From Shinisaurus crocodilurus (lineage: Eukaryota > Chordata > Lepidosauria > Squamata > Shinisauridae), in NCBI GenBank assembly GCA_021292165.1, contig CM037877.1:305044063-305108062 (forward strand): a stretch of 64,000 bases of DNA. Reading direction: 5' to 3'. Both the position numbers and the translations under genes were made by a program. Shown one piece after another: positions 10,268-22,454 of this stretch. Within the stretch, counting starts at the first letter, position 1. Each line of letters begins with the position of its first letter. The notes under the pieces are model-generated. The model made no database searches. It was given only the letters and a program-made list of their open reading frames with translations, and was not told the origin of the DNA.

Positions 10268-12911
10268 GACAACAGCAATCACCATCATGGCTCTGGAGAT
10301 CAAAGTGGCTTCAGAGTGGTCTCAGAGCATCCTGGGGTGGGTGGCTGTAGCTTTAGCCACGCCCTCATGTTGCCTGGCCACGCCCTCTTGATCACACCTT
10401 TATGTTGCTTAACCATACCTCTTACAAATTCACATGTTGTCCCTATTTTCATCTGTGAAACGTTGGAGGGTATGAAATACCACCTGTTAAATCTCTGCCT
10501 GAAATGCTACTGCTAAAGACAGGGGAATCCTGTCAGGAAGAAAAAAGAGGTAATAACCTTTGGCTGAGCCTTATAGCAAATTTAGCCCTCTTTGGGGGGG
10601 GGAATGGTTGGTCAACCCTTATCCTTCTGGAGCAGGAAGAGTTAAAAAGATCATAGAGGAGCTGGTTTTTGGTCAAGCCTTCTCCCAAGCGAGGGATTGC
10701 GGGGGGGAAGATAAAAAGGGATGGACCTCTTCCTGTTCCAAGCTTTATTTCTCCCCCCCTCCCGTCGTTTCCCCACCTATCGACGTTTCGGAGCTCCGAG
10801 GGGAGGTTGCTCATGCAACAAAGGAAAGTGAAATTCAGCAAAACTAAGGGGGCAGGCTGGGTGAGTCAGATGGGCAAAAATAAGTGCAGGGAAAAGGAGC
10901 AAAAAGAACTATCTACAGGGAAAGTGTGTGTGTGTGTGAAGCTTTATGGAGCATGCCGCCGTTATCAAAGATCAGAGAGCAAATTCATTCCTTAGAGAGC
11001 TATTGTAATGCCAGTGGATTTCTGGATCCTCGCTTTCTTTTTATCCCATTGTTTCTTGCATTTCCCCCCTAGTATTTAATTAAGGGCAGTTCCAACATTA
11101 TACGTTTTCTGCAGGAAACAACATTCCCCACAAGAAACACGGAATGTGTAGAGGTTGTGCATGCATGCACGCACCATCTGTAAACACCCACCTGGGAATC
11201 CTGGCCCAATCAGCTTTTCCAGATAGACAGACGGATAACTGAAGATCATGTGTGTACACCTGTATATGTTGTCCATGTGTCACATGTTTGCCGCAAGAAG
11301 GGCCAGCAAACCAGCATTACACCCTACAATGTGAAGCCATCCCAATGTGTGGAGGCTCCCCCGTTCTGGGTTCCGCATACTCCAGATTACATTTTGTCTT
11401 TCAACACAACACTTTTTCACCGCATTGTCTTAGGTGCAGATAGGGGTGATTGGAGCATGGTAAAAGAGTATTCCCCCAGCTCTGCATGGCATGAATTTGA
11501 AGTAAGAATTCTGAAGCAGGGTTAGCGACTGGGAGATATAGGAACCGAATGATAATGTGGTTGAGTTATCATGTGTTTCTGAGGTGCGAAGATCCTGTGT
11601 ATGTGGTGATCTCGTTTCTACTAACCCTGTCTTCCATTTGCATGAACAGCTCCCACCTGAAGGACCAAGGTTCCCGACGTGATTGCCTTGCTATAAGGCA
11701 AGGAGAACATCTGGATCCGACATGACTGCATGGTTGTGGCCGTGAGGGGCAGGCAAGAACCACGTTGCAACTTGATAGCAACAGAAGCAGTTTTTAATTT
11801 TCTGTTTTTCTGGGCTAGGAATCCTTCACTGTGAGTTATACTGCATTGTTCCCTGCTGGAGGAAAAAACAAACAAACAACCCCCCCTCCCTTTCCAGGTA
11901 CTTTCCTTCCCCACTTGTGGAAATGCTTAGAATCCCATTGCTTAAAGCACATTATAAGCCTCTCTTGAGCCCTATGGAAATCCTCCCAGGTGTAAATGCT
12001 GTATCCACAATGAGTGTATTGTCCCTCAGAAAGCATCAGTATTTTTTATAGCCACTAGACCGTTGCTGTATAATATGTATATCTTTATCTAAAATAGCAG
12101 GTGTTTGTTTTTTTTCCTCCTGGGTCACCTTGGTATAGACATTGAGCTGCTTGGTGTAGAATTTGTACAGTAGCCCTGCTCATTCCAAGGCAAGAATGTG
12201 AGGGTTGATGGCGCGTGAGTGACAGCAGAGCCCCGTGTGCGCGAGATGGGAGATTAAAAATCCTGTTCGTGTGTAGAGACCCATAAATCCACACACAGAA
12301 ATCCAGATCTTTCTCCCCCTCTCTCTGTGCAGCGTGCAGCGTTTCGGATGCAATCAGCCAGCCAGCTTTCCAGCCTGTAATCCGACTCCAGCAGCCAGCT
12401 CCCCCGTTTGCAGATAGCAAGGAAAAAACTCTGTAACTCCACAGGTCTATTCTACCTGTTTATTTACTTAGCAAAGTAATATTCTACAGAGTATACATTT
12501 CCTAGTTACAGTCCATGTGCAGAGTACAATGCATAGCAAGCATTTATTCCAGTGGAGCAAGTTGAGCTTTACCCCACCTCAGCAAAGACGCTACATTGTT
12601 GCATAAGTCCAGCAAGCAATAGTCAGAAGAAAAAAGTGAAGAGAGAGAACAGTCCTGCTCCTCTCTAAAATGGCTGCAGACAGAAAAACAAGTCAGTACG
12701 TCACCAGAACATCTAAACCATGTGACTAGCTCATACTGTTTCCCAGGCCTAGCTGTTCCCATGAGAAATAACATGGCAAAGTAGGACGACACAACATTCT
12801 TGTTTACCGCCATTCTGTTCCTTCCATGTTGTAAACAATGTGCTCCAGCTTGTGAATGTGATACATATCACAACAAGGGTAGCATCTTGATTCCACACAT
12901 TCTTGTTTCAG
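10268..12911. other. intergenic or intronic interval before zinc-finger exon
   Basis: No domain was recognised on either strand. There is a GT run near 10925-10938. It probably contains intron sequence of the downstream zinc-finger gene, since that gene's coding exon starts at a splice acceptor. No upstream exon could be identified. Confidence 0.4.
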
Positions 12912-12925
12912 CAGATATTTGGACC

Positions 12926-15199
12926 ATGAATGAGGGATACAGCCCCTCTTTGGTGAAAGAAGAGGTGTCTAATCAAGACGGTCACACTGATTTCAAACTC
13001 CAGGAGATACCTTGTGGTATCCGGTGCTTGTCTGACAATGAGCATCAGGAATGTGATGAGAAATGTCATCCTAGAATTGGGACTGGACACCATTCCCAGC
13101 AACATAGGAGTTTCAGTAATATATATGGGAGATGCCATGAGGGCGGATGTGGTACTAAGAGGGAACAATGTGACAATGGTTCAGACGATGGTGGGGATAC
13201 AGGATTCCGACTCGGGTTAAAAATGGTAGGTAGACGAGGCATTCATAACAGATGTTTTGATGGTTTGGATTTAGATGGAGAACAGAGATCCCAGCCAGAC
13301 TTGGATGTTGATGAGATCAAGAAAATAATTAAGCTGCACTCCAGCAAAGAATATGAACAAACATGTGGCAGCAACTGGAATGACTCTCCAGATGCCAATG
13401 GGGATTTAGATGGGGAGAATAATCTGCATTTTCATCTAAACGAGGATGGCGACCAAGATTTGTCTTCAGACTTGGATGGTGATATCAGCCAAGACATGGA
13501 TAGAAACCCCAATCATGCTTTTGACCCAGACATGGAAGAAAACCCAAATGTCTCTCCAGAAATGGAGGGAGAAGCAGATGAAAATTCCAGCAAGGAGATT
13601 GATGCAGAAATGGACGAGGTCAATGAAGACTTTGATTCTGATGCAGATGGAGAGGACAACAGTCTCCATTTGGATGGCAGTGATGGCGACCGAGACTTTG
13701 ACATTGGCCCTGATCAACTGGATGTCAACTCTTCCCTCACAGCCACCTCGTCCATTTTCCCTTCTGTGCCTGACAAACCCTACAGATGCCCTGAATGTGG
13801 AAAATGTTTTGGCACTAGCTCTATCCTGGGCCAGCATCGTCGCATCCACAGCGGTGAGAAACCCTACAAGTGTGGCGTCTGTGGCAAATGCTTCACCCGG
13901 GGCTCCACCTTCCTCCAGCACCAGCGTACACACACGGGTGAGAAACCATACAAGTGCCCAGATTGTGGCAGGTGCTTTGGTCGGAGCTCCAACCTTATTC
14001 AGCACCAGCGGGTTCACACAGGCGAGAAGCCCTACAAATGTAGCACCTGTGGAAAGTCTTTCTCTCTCAGCTCTACCCTTATCCAGCATCAGATTATCCA
14101 CACTGGAGAAAAACCATACAAATGCCCCGACTGTGGTAAATGCTTCAACCGCAACTCCAACTTGCTGAATCACCGGCGAGTGCACACAGGGGAGCGTCCC
14201 TTTGCCTGTCGCATCTGTGGCAAGAGATTTTCTGAAAACTCCTCCCTCACCCAGCACCAGCGGACACACACTGGGGAACGTCCTTTCCGGTGCAATGACT
14301 GTGGCAAATCTTTTTCCCTTAGCTCAACTCTGATCCAGCACCATGTCACACACACTGGGGAAAAACCTTATGAGTGCCTGCACTGTGGCAAGTCCTTTGG
14401 GCTCAGTTCCACCCTGTTGCGCCACCAGCGGCTCCACACTGGGGAGAAGCCATTTGAGTGCCAGGACTGTGGCAAAACCTTTGCCATTAGTTCACACTTC
14501 TTGCAACATCGAAGGGTCCACACAGGTGAACGCCCATTTCAGTGCCCAGATTGTGGGCGTACATTTAGCCAGAGGGCACATCTGGTGCTACATGAGAAGG
14601 TTCACCGGAATGGGATGGCCTCACAACCTCGTCACCAAGCCCTCTATATTTGCAGTGACTGCGGCAAGAGCTTCCAGCAGAGCTCACACTTGGCACAACA
14701 TCAGAGGGTCCACACAGGTGATAGGCCATACCGATGTGAGGATTGTGGGCATGGCTTCTCCCAAAGTTCCAAACTGCTGGAGCACCAACGGGTTCACACT
14801 GGCGAGAGGCCATACTCCTGTAAGGTCTGCGGGCGCCGCTTTGGGCACAGCTCAGCACTTTTGCAGCACCAGCGCATTCACACTGGAGAGAGGCCCTACA
14901 AATGCCCAAACTGTGATAAAGCTTTCTGCCAGAGTTCAGCTCTCATGCAACACCAACGTATCCACACCGGAGAATTGCCGTACATCTGCCAAGAATGCGG
15001 CCAGCGCTTCCGATACCTTCTGCAGTACACACGGCACCAAAAGGTGCATGCCAGGGAAGGGTCCTCAACGGCTGCCCGTCTTGCAGGAGAGGCAGCCATC
15101 TTGGCAATGGACAACAAGATGGTGCCTTCAGCAGGGGATGAGACTCCGGGAGAAACTTTAATAGTGAAGGATTTCTCCGTAGTAGAACATGGAGATTGA
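12926..15199 (+). CDS. C2H2 zinc-finger protein, 15 fingers, Asp-rich N-terminus
   Basis: This encodes a putative nuclear DNA-binding protein of 757 residues in one exon. The start is the first ATG ([13 protein letters not shown]) after a splice acceptor (CTTGTTTCAG, AG at 12910-12911); the frame stays open upstream, but that is intron. Residues about 1-100 have no known domain; no KRAB, SCAN or BTB is seen. Residues about 110-280 are strongly acidic, with recurring DLDG, DMDxxP and DADGED units. From about residue 285 come 15 canonical C2H2 fingers (CxxC-x12-H-x3-H), first [19 protein letters not shown] and last [19 protein letters not shown]. Most are joined by TGEKPY/TGERPF linkers; the linker between fingers 10 and 11 is longer. 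The C-terminal tail is about 50 residues. All fingers keep their Cys and His, so it looks functional. The exact orthologue is not recognised. Confidence 0.88.
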   Translation: MNEGYSPSLVKEEVSNQDGHTDFKLQEIPCGIRCLSDNEHQECDEKCHPRIGTGHHSQQHRSFSNIYGRCHEGGCGTKREQCDNGSDDGGDTGFRLGLKMVGRRGIHNRCFDGLDLDGEQRSQPDLDVDEIKKIIKLHSSKEYEQTCGSNWNDSPDANGDLDGENNLHFHLNEDGDQDLSSDLDGDISQDMDRNPNHAFDPDMEENPNVSPEMEGEADENSSKEIDAEMDEVNEDFDSDADGEDNSLHLDGSDGDRDFDIGPDQLDVNSSLTATSSIFPSVPDKPYRCPECGKCFGTSSILGQHRRIHSGEKPYKCGVCGKCFTRGSTFLQHQRTHTGEKPYKCPDCGRCFGRSSNLIQHQRVHTGEKPYKCSTCGKSFSLSSTLIQHQIIHTGEKPYKCPDCGKCFNRNSNLLNHRRVHTGERPFACRICGKRFSENSSLTQHQRTHTGERPFRCNDCGKSFSLSSTLIQHHVTHTGEKPYECLHCGKSFGLSSTLLRHQRLHTGEKPFECQDCGKTFAISSHFLQHRRVHTGERPFQCPDCGRTFSQRAHLVLHEKVHRNGMASQPRHQALYICSDCGKSFQQSSHLAQHQRVHTGDRPYRCEDCGHGFSQSSKLLEHQRVHTGERPYSCKVCGRRFGHSSALLQHQRIHTGERPYKCPNCDKAFCQSSALMQHQRIHTGELPYICQECGQRFRYLLQYTRHQKVHAREGSSTAARLAGEAAILAMDNKMVPSAGDETPGETLIVKDFSVVEHGD

Positions 15200-16237
15200 G
15201 TCAAGTGGTGTGAGCCTGGAGGGAACTGCAGTGGGGATTTTGAGGAAATGGTGCTGGATTATGGTACAGAGTTGAGGAGAGAATGCTGTAGCAGCATAAT
15301 GCTGGTTTGGGGGATTATGGGGCAAAAGGAATGGGGACACCTGTTTCATCAGTGGAGCAGGAAGGTGTTAATATGGAAGTTAGGGTTAACAAAATAGTAG
15401 GGGTAAAAGAACCTCATGTTAGGGACATCTTAAGTGGGTGGAAAATTGAAGAGGAAAATATTCTCAACTTCTGGAATGTTTCTCCTTAGGGAATATTTAT
15501 TTTCCTCAGGAACCTTCCTTCATATTAAGCTTTGTGTATGAGAGGCACAAGGGAAGATATTCCTGTTAGGGACAATCTTTCCCCAATAATCCTGTCCATT
15601 TGACCTGCACTGATCTCTCCATAGCCTTAGTTGTCTCTTCCAGAGCATTTTGAAGCATTAAAGCCTAAACCCCGCCAGTGAAGAGTGATTCAGAGAAATC
15701 AAAGGGATAACCCCACAGAAAAGGTGCTACCCATAAACATTATTTTCACCCCTTCACTAGTCAGAATTCAAATAGATTTTCTCCTCAGAAACCCTTTCAC
15801 TCATCTTAGAAACCAATGTTTTCTTATCAGAAACCCTGTTGTTCTTGCTGAAGAGTCTCATTCAAAGTTACTGCTGTCCAGCATTTCTTTAATAACCAGT
15901 TATACATTCTGAGGTTTGAGGAGGAAAAGTTTTCACTATTTCATGGAGATAGGCCTTGGTTTCTGTCCCTGCTCCCCAATTTTGCCTGAGAGAATTCTTC
16001 TCTTTGATAACTTTTCACAGAACTCCCAGAATTCTGCTTAACCGATCACCTCAGTTTTTCTTTAATAACTCCTCATAGTCTTTGTCTTCCCTCCATCTAT
16101 GAGTGGCAAGTGACATCTCCAGCTAATTCCCACTCCTTGGATCTTGAGATGTAAAACCTCTGGATTTAAAAAAAAAATGTTTTTGTAGGGAAAATTATCC
16201 CATAAATGTTTAGGGAAATTGAAAACTACTGCAGTAG
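15200..16237. other. probable 3' untranslated region and flank
   Basis: It follows the stop codon of the 15-finger gene. Short stretches resemble decayed finger coding sequence (repeated CAGAAACCC and TTCTTATCAGAA-like text), but no open frame persists. Confidence 0.35.
15657..15662 (+). promoter_or_regulatory. possible poly(A) signal ATTAAA
   Basis: An ATTAAA hexamer lies about 460 bases after the stop of the upstream zinc-finger gene and could end its 3' untranslated region. It is a motif match only. Confidence 0.25.
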
Positions 16238-16373
16238 CAGGGCTCTCCAATCTTGGGCCCCCAGATGTTGCTGGACTACAGCTCCCAGAATCCCTTGCCA
16301 TTAGCCATGCTGGCTGGGTATGCTGGGAACTGTAGGCCAGCAACATCTGGGGACCCAAGGTTGGAGAGCCCTG
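16238..16373. repeat. hAT-like palindromic MITE, CAGGGCTCTCC variant
   Basis: Ends CAGGGCTCTCCAATCTTGGG and CCCAAGGTTGGAGAGCCCTG are inverted. The arms carry CTACAGCTCCCAG. This is a variant of the family at 34683, closest to the copy at 43126. No target duplication remains. Confidence 0.8.
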
Positions 16374-16766
16374 AGTTAATGGGTTTCAGAGCTCTTAAAG
16401 AATAATAGATACATTATGTCTAATTTGACTAGCACTTATATATAGCGCTATTTTATTTAGATATGAGAGAAATAAATGTGTATATTTTAGATCATTCAAA
16501 TACAGCTGATTGATCTCTCAAACAATGGCCCCTATCCAGCTAAAGTTAGTTGTCACTAACTATGCAGAGTAGGCTTAGATGCAGCTAATTCTGCATAAGC
16601 CCACGTTGCATGATTGAATTTTGTTGGGCTTCCTTTTGAGTAAGCATGCAATACAGTTCAGCTGCATATCCCACTGGAACTGAATGGGGTTTACTTCTGA
16701 GTAAATAGGCATAAGATTGGGTCATTCATTTGACTGAATGCAATGAGACTAAAGTTAGTCAGGCTT

Positions 16767-16882
16767 AGGGTGCAATCCTATGCCTGTTTGGACAGAAAAA
16801 AGTCCTACAACTCCCAGCCAGTCATGTTGGCTGGGGCAGGCTGGGAGTTTTTCTGTCTAAACAGGCATAGGATTGCGCCCTA
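16767..16882. repeat. palindromic MITE, GTGCAATCCTATGC family, copy 2
   Basis: GGGTGCAATCCTATGCCTGT and ACAGGCATAGGATTGCGCCC are the inverted ends. The centre holds CTACAACTCCCAGCCAG and its inverse. Confidence 0.8.
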
Positions 16883-17701
16883 AATCTGTTATATTGATTT
16901 CAGTGGGATTTAGTAACTGGATTGGGGCCATTAAGTATGGTGCAGATGTATACCTCAATACTGCGTTGTAATCAAGAGAACCTTTTTTTAGGACACACTA
17001 AAATAACCAGTGATTTCTTCATTTTTTAAAAATGCTGACAATAACTTAATTTTTCTCTTTAATTGTAATTGGTACTTGGAAGAGCTTCAACTACTGATTT
17101 TCATTTTTCCAAGAATAATGATAGTTCATTTCTTTCTTCTAAAAATTATTTTGTTCATTTTCAGAAGAAAAAAGTCAGCACCCATAGGAATGTTCTCCTA
17201 ATTTACTCTTCAGCTATTTAATCTTATTCTTTGTCCAAATGTTGCTTTCCGTCCATGCACCCACTCGCCCTGCACCTGTTAAACTACCACCAACCTTGCC
17301 GAAGACATAAACATAATTTGTCAGTTTGGGATGAAAGGGCCTTTATTTTATTCTTCGCCCTGCCCTTGAGTCGAGGGCAAAAGGTTGTGAGGGGAACAAT
17401 TTTTCTACTTCCAGCTTGAGGCACAGTTCTAGAATCGGAATCTGGGATCAACTGGGTTAGAAATAGCAGCCCTGTTAAGCCCATCAGTGCCTCATTTTCT
17501 CTCAGAGAGGTAGAGGTTAGCTTTTGTAAATGTCAGGAAAGCACTTAGGGGGTGATGGGACCTGATGGGGGTAGTGAAGATTATGCTGTGTAGGGATTTA
17601 TAAGTCCCTTTTACATTTTCTCTCCATGCTGTGTTGTGAATTAGAAGGAAGGGGGGATCCATAACTCTGTCCGTACAAGGAAGCAAAAGTGTTAGAATTC
17701 A

Positions 17702-17911
17702 CTGACTGGGTTCGCACAACACAATAAGCCATGGTGGTTTATAAGCCATGTTTGTTTCAGAGTGGCTTGTCATGTTGTCTGAACCCAGCAGCATGGTTTG
17801 TTAGCCCACGCACAAGCCACTCTGGCTGGGTTCAGACAACATGACAAGCCGTTCTGAAACAAACATGGCTTATAAGCCACCATGGCTTATCATGTTGTGT
17901 GAACCCAGTGT
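17702..17911. repeat. long palindromic MITE, CTGGGTTCRGACAACA family
   Basis: About 95-base arms run from CTGGGTTCGCACAACACAAT to ATGTTGTCTGAACCCAG, then inverted from GGCTGGGTTCAGACAACATG to ATGTTGTGTGAACCCAG. Each arm itself ends in inverted copies of CTGGGTTC. This gives a nested palindrome of about 210 bp. A related pair is at 22455-22715. Confidence 0.8.
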
Positions 17912-18021
17912 CTTCACAACTGAAATGAAAAGCACTTGCTAGCCTCCCTCAGGCAATTTGAGCACTGGCTGTAGTGGTGCATTTAGTGAATGTGCTGGAA
18001 CATAGTTCTTAAAACAGATTA

Positions 18022-18101
18022 AAGGTGCAATCCTAAGCAAGTTTAGACAGAAAAGTGGCCTACAACTCCCAGCATGCCCCAGCCAGAGGATTGTACCTTA
18101 A
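18022..18101. repeat. palindromic MITE, GTGCAATCCTATGC family, deleted copy
   Basis: It has a complete left arm (AAGGTGCAATCCTAAGCAAG to CCCAGCATGCCCCAGCCAG) fused directly to the last bases of the right end (AGGATTGTACCTT). Confidence 0.7.
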
Positions 18102-19115
18102 GAGCCACACAAGATAGGTTCCCGTTTCAACCTTCATGTGATATTTTTTTTAAAAAAGTCACTTGTGAATAAAAATTGTTCCCTCTGAAGCACGCAATTG
18201 AGCCTTCATCAACCACCGTTAGTATATTTGAGAGCAACACTTTCTGGACTTAAGCAAAGAGGCGCACATCTTCTCCCAGGCTAGCTGGGGGTAGGTGGGG
18301 TAACCTTTCTAGAGGAAAACGCCTCACTTGTGGACAGCAGTAACACTGGGATGTCTTCACAGATTTCTGAGCAATAAAGCAATTTTCAAGGCACTGATGA
18401 AAATGCCTGACAAGGAAGAACTCTCTGCTTCCAGCTGTCCAGAGCCAAGAGGCGTCCATAGGTTAAGAGTGTAGCATAATTGAGATATCTCACTCACCAA
18501 TTTGTGCCTCTTCTACTTGCTTGTAATAAAGACATATGGGCACACCTGGGAAAGTTTCTGCTTCTTTTCTAAGCTCCTGGAATACCACCCGTCTGCATGG
18601 TTTGTGTCTTGGGTGTCCCTTCTCTTGAATCGGCCTTCTCCCTTATCTACTGTATGTACAAGGTTTCCCTGGAACCACCTACCTTCCCTCAGATGGGTAT
18701 TCTCATGTATTTATCTGTTACAGGAACACACAAAAAGGGTTGCCAACCCCTCCCCCCCCAGGGGCTCCTGTGCATTTCCCTGTTTTTTTCATATAAAGCA
18801 CAGCAACAAAAAATCTCCACACACATCATTAATTGGCTGATGTATACACCTACACACATCCTTAAACTAGAATACAGCAATAAGAGTAATACACATTTTA
18901 GTTACAGCAGGGTATCTGTGTTAATCTTTATTTGTACCCTATGTTTTACAATGTACCATTTGTGGTATAGAGCCCCTTTCACTAAGTATGGACAGAGTCA
19001 CTATTAATAATTACAAGTGGAACCTGTAACAAAATATTGCTGCATGGAAAGCTCCCTATTCAAGATTCCACGGCTACTAAACATGCTCCATCCTCATTGC
19101 GCTGTTTTGGGGTTA
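18102..19115. other. unassigned interval
   Basis: No domain, RNA gene or clear repeat boundary was recognised. A C-rich run lies near 18751. Confidence 0.35.
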
Positions 19116-19120
19116 CTCTC

Positions 19121-20139
19121 AGTGGAAGACCGACAACCGGGTCTTCTGCATGGGTTCAATGCTAAGGGGGTAGCGAGTCCTGGGGCGGCCTTCTCCGAGA
19201 TCCCCAGCGACTATCACCCTTAGCCCAGAACAAAGGGATAACTTATAGCCACAGAAGTATCTTTTAGAAAACAAGTTTATTTACAACATTACCTTCACAA
19301 ACCCAGACACACGCCAGCACTACAGCTTATCAGTACGGTACAAAGTAGCAAGCAAGAAGTCTCAAGGACACCGTGATTTCAGGGCTCTCAGCTAGTTAGT
19401 TCAGCTCGGGTCCCGGCAGAGGCCCGGTCAACTGCACGCTGCTAGCTGGGTTCCCGGCGGAGGCCCGGTCTACCCAAGCGGCTCGTGAGTGATTTCAGCT
19501 TGGTTTCCCGGGGGTCCGGTCAACCCAAGCGGCTTGTGAGTGATTTCAGCTTGGTTTCCCGGGGGTCCGGTCAACCCAAGCGACCAGTGATTTCAGCTAG
19601 CTGGAGCGTGCCGGGTGTGGCTACCCGGGGTTGCAGACCCTTCGTTCTCTTACCCCAGGCATGGGGCAAGATTGTTGATCAGGTCCAACAACCCAGTTCC
19701 CTTGCGCAGGGTGTTTTATACCTTGGTGTTTCAGGTAGCCCCTCCCTCCATGATCAGGTGGGTTGCCACCCTCCCTGAGGGGCGGCCTTTTGGGTCAGGT
19801 GGGGTGACGCCCTCCCCCCATGGGGTGGGGTCCCTTTGAAGCCACTTGCTTAATGGTCCCATCCTATGGTGTTGAGTGGCCATTTCTTAGGAGTGCCGAA
19901 GTGTCTGCTCTGGAGAGGTATTCAAGTCTTATGTAGATGGGGCTGATATGCGAGAGCATTGACAAACCTGGTGATGCTTCCTGCCTCCCCCCCCCCCCCG
20001 GGGTGATTCTATGCAGATGTTGTTTGTCCCCTTTTGCATCTGTGGAGACTGGCTGTCTCCCCCCCCCCTGGGTCTCCTTCCCCCCTCCTTGGTGAGTGTG
20101 TGTGTGTCAGGCAGGGGGCCTAGGTTGGCTTTCTCCACA
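19121..20139 (-). mobile_element. solo LTR (family A), diverged antisense copy
   Basis: Read on the minus strand it begins TGTGGAGAAAGCC (high-coordinate end). It finishes in sequence aligning to the 3' end of the LTRs at 8545 and 60566 (shared TCTTYTGCATGGGTTC-like block). The 5-bp direct repeat CTCTC flanks it (19116-19120 and 20140-20144). The antisense polyadenylation signal TTTATT is at 19276-19281. It is longer (1,019 bp) than its relatives because of internal tandem duplication at 19488-19589. The terminal base next to the left duplication is mutated (AG instead of TG). Confidence 0.75.
19488..19600. repeat. 51-bp tandem repeat inside LTR
   Basis: Two adjacent near-identical 51-base units (19488-19538 and 19539-19589) each begin AGTGATTTCAGCTTGGTTTC. 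A third partial unit follows, and a degenerate one lies upstream near 19440. It accounts for part of the extra length of this LTR. Confidence 0.8.
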
Positions 20140-20164
20140 CTCTCCCTTAGGAGTTTCCCCCCTT

Positions 20165-20382
20165 ATTATTACATTTATATCCCACCTTTTTTCCCTATTG
20201 CAAGGAACCCAAGGTGGCTTACATGGTCCTCTCCATTTTACTCTCACAACAAGACGCCTGTGAGGCAGTCTGTGACTGGCCCAAAGTCACCCAGTGAGCT
20301 TCAGGGCCGAGTGGGGACTAGAACCCGGATCTTCCGAGTCCCAGTCCAACACTCTCACCACTACGCCACACTGGCTCTTAAA
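20165..20382 (-). repeat. tRNA-derived SINE (Sauria-type), antisense
   Basis: The reverse complement matches the SINE at 6231: tail TTATATCCCACCTTTTTTCC, body CCAAAGTCACCCAGTGAGCT, B-box region GGGGACTAGAACCCGG, and head CTCTCACCACTACGCCACAC. Confidence 0.8.
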
Positions 20383-20496
20383 AGGTTATCTGTACTTCCT
20401 CCCGACCTCTTGTGCATGAGCAGTGCTATTTTGGCTACATAAACAATGGCACACCTCACCATCAGAAACAGAATGATGATTCTGTCATAGTCTAGA

Positions 20497-20622
20497 GCGG
20501 GGTGTGTGTGTCCCTCCAGATGTTGCTGGATTCAGTCTCCCATCAGCCCCAGGCAAACATGACCAATAGTCAGGAATGAGGAGTTGTAGATCAAAACATC
20601 TGGAGGGCCACAGCTTTTCCAC
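20497..20622. repeat. diverged hAT-like MITE
   Basis: TCCAGATGTTGCTGGATTCA near the left and GATCAAAACATCTGGAGGGC near the right form inverted arms. This is an older member of the CATCTGG-bearing palindromic families. Confidence 0.5.
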
Positions 20623-20769
20623 TCCTGCTTTAGAAATGGAAACCCAGGATGAGTTTGGCTTGGTGACCAGGGAACATATTTAATCCCTACACTGAACAAA
20701 TGCTTGTCATTCTTTCTTGCGTAGAACAGGATAATGCTGAACTTGTAATTTTTGTGATGGCAGAGTCTC

Positions 20770-20850
20770 CAGGTTGAATCCTGGGCATCTTCAGTTAATG
20801 AATCAGGTAGCAGGTGATGTGAAAGACCCTTGCTGGAGAGCCACTCAAAA
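20770..20850. repeat. fragment of tRNA-derived SINE
   Basis: AGGTAGCAGGTGATGTGAAA and CTTGCTGGAGAGCCACT resemble the body of the SINE at 54027-54325. It is short and diverged. Confidence 0.35.
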
Positions 20851-20865
20851 TAAACAACACAGAGC

Positions 20866-21260
20866 TTTTGATTTATTTATTACGTTTCTATACCACCCAA
20901 TAGCCGAAGCTCTCGGTATTTCACAACAACCCAAACCATCAAATACAACACAATAACATAAAATTTAAAAGTTTAAAATTACAGTATAAAACAAAAACAA
21001 AAACCAAGATAAAACCTAGCAGTGGTGCAAACATTTCAAATAACAGTAACAGATTTTAAACAACAGAAACTGAAATACAAAAATGCCTAAAATGCCTGGG
21101 AAAAGAAGGTCTTCACCTGGTTGTTCTAAAAGATTACAATGCAGGCACCAGGCAAGCCTCTCTGTGGAGCTCATTCTACAACTGGGGTACCACCACAGAA
21201 AAGGCCCTCCTCTCAGTAGCTGCCCAGCTCACTTCATTTAGCTAGATGGATAAATAACCT
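20866..21260 (-). repeat. LINE 3' end, antisense, with ORF2 C-terminal relic
   Basis: It begins at the low end with the tail TATTTATTACGTTTCTATAC and CACCCAATAGCCGAAGCTCT. Further right, the minus strand keeps traces of an ORF2 C-terminus (GGTCTTCACCTGGTTGTTCT region). It belongs to the same group as 28575 and 39127. Confidence 0.65.
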
Positions 21261-21629
21261 CACCTGGCAGAAGGCCACTCCCTGTGTTGCTAACATCACC
21301 CCCTCAGTTCCCTTGCAATATACAAGCCTGCATTTTGTGTACACCCCTCATCTATATGTATTCTTTTAATAATATTTTCATGGTTTTTTGCCTCTGAACA
21401 TGGAAACACTGTTTGTAGATGTTGGTAGCTATGCATTTATCTTCCCACCCCCAGCCATCTGAGTTAGTGGCCAATCTCTGTAGCTAGTGACAATGAAGGC
21501 CATAATTAATTGCGAGGATCAATCCTCTGTATGGAACAACAACAGAGATCTTGCAACAAACTGTCTTATTTTTTTATTTGTTATTGTTGGGACTGCCTTC
21601 AAGTTCAATTTTATTCCTTAGCATATTTT

Positions 21630-21990
21630 GGCCTGGCCCGAATCGTATTTATTTAATACCTTTCTATCCCGCTTGCACCACATCCCCAGCTCAAGGTGGC
21701 ATATGACATTAATTAAACAAATCTAAGAATCAAATAGCCAAATTAAAATAAAATGAGCAGTACACACAGTGCTAGCAATAATATGGCAGTCCTAACAGCA
21801 GCAGCAGCAGCCAAAAGTTTCCTAAAAGAAAAGAAAAAAATCACATTCCCTGAAAAAAGCAAAGTTGGTTTGGAAGGTTGCTCCAAAGCCTTGGGGGCAA
21901 TTGCAGTAAAGGCCCTGCTCTCCTTACTCTGCACATGGAACAGGGACCAGCTTTGCAGATAGCAGGTTGCAAGGGCTCGCAAAATTGGAC
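21630..21990 (-). repeat. LINE 3' end, antisense, diverged
   Basis: The tail ATTTATTTAATACCTTTCTA is followed on the minus strand by a relic AFTAIAPKALEQPSK. That matches the ORF2 C-terminal motif SFSAVAPRLWNELPKE of the copy at 39312. A (CAG)n stretch lies near 21797-21812. Confidence 0.6.
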
Positions 21991-22454
21991 CTCACTCAGA
22001 AATCTTTGGTGGATCTGGTTTTGGTTTGGGGAATCCCCGCATTTGCCCTCTTTCTTAAATCAACGTTTACGGTGAACAAGCACACTGCCTACCAACTACT
22101 AATGACATAATTACACACACTCAAGGAGCATGTTTGTGGGTTTGATTGCATAATTAAACATTAATTTCTTCATTAGCCTGGGGAAGCACCGTGCTTATTG
22201 CAAGTGGAATCACGACTGTGTTCTACACCCTCGGGAGAGGAAAAGCCAAGCAGTCCTGCCTGCCTCCAAATGTCCTGTGCTAACCTAGCCAACTGTTGGC
22301 TGCCATTCCAGAACTTGGAAAGAACCCAGGCCAGGAGCATGGTGCGGCAGAGGGCTGTGGCTCGGTGCTAGAACACACACTTAGCAGGCAGGCAAAAGCT
22401 CCAGCACTGCTAGCTAAAAAAGGATCTCACATAGCAAGGGTGGGGTAAACCTCT

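Noticed and set aside
13446..14269. Other long frames over the 15-finger exon (both strands)
   Set aside because: They are shadows of the C2H2 and Asp-rich coding sequence; no independent domain.
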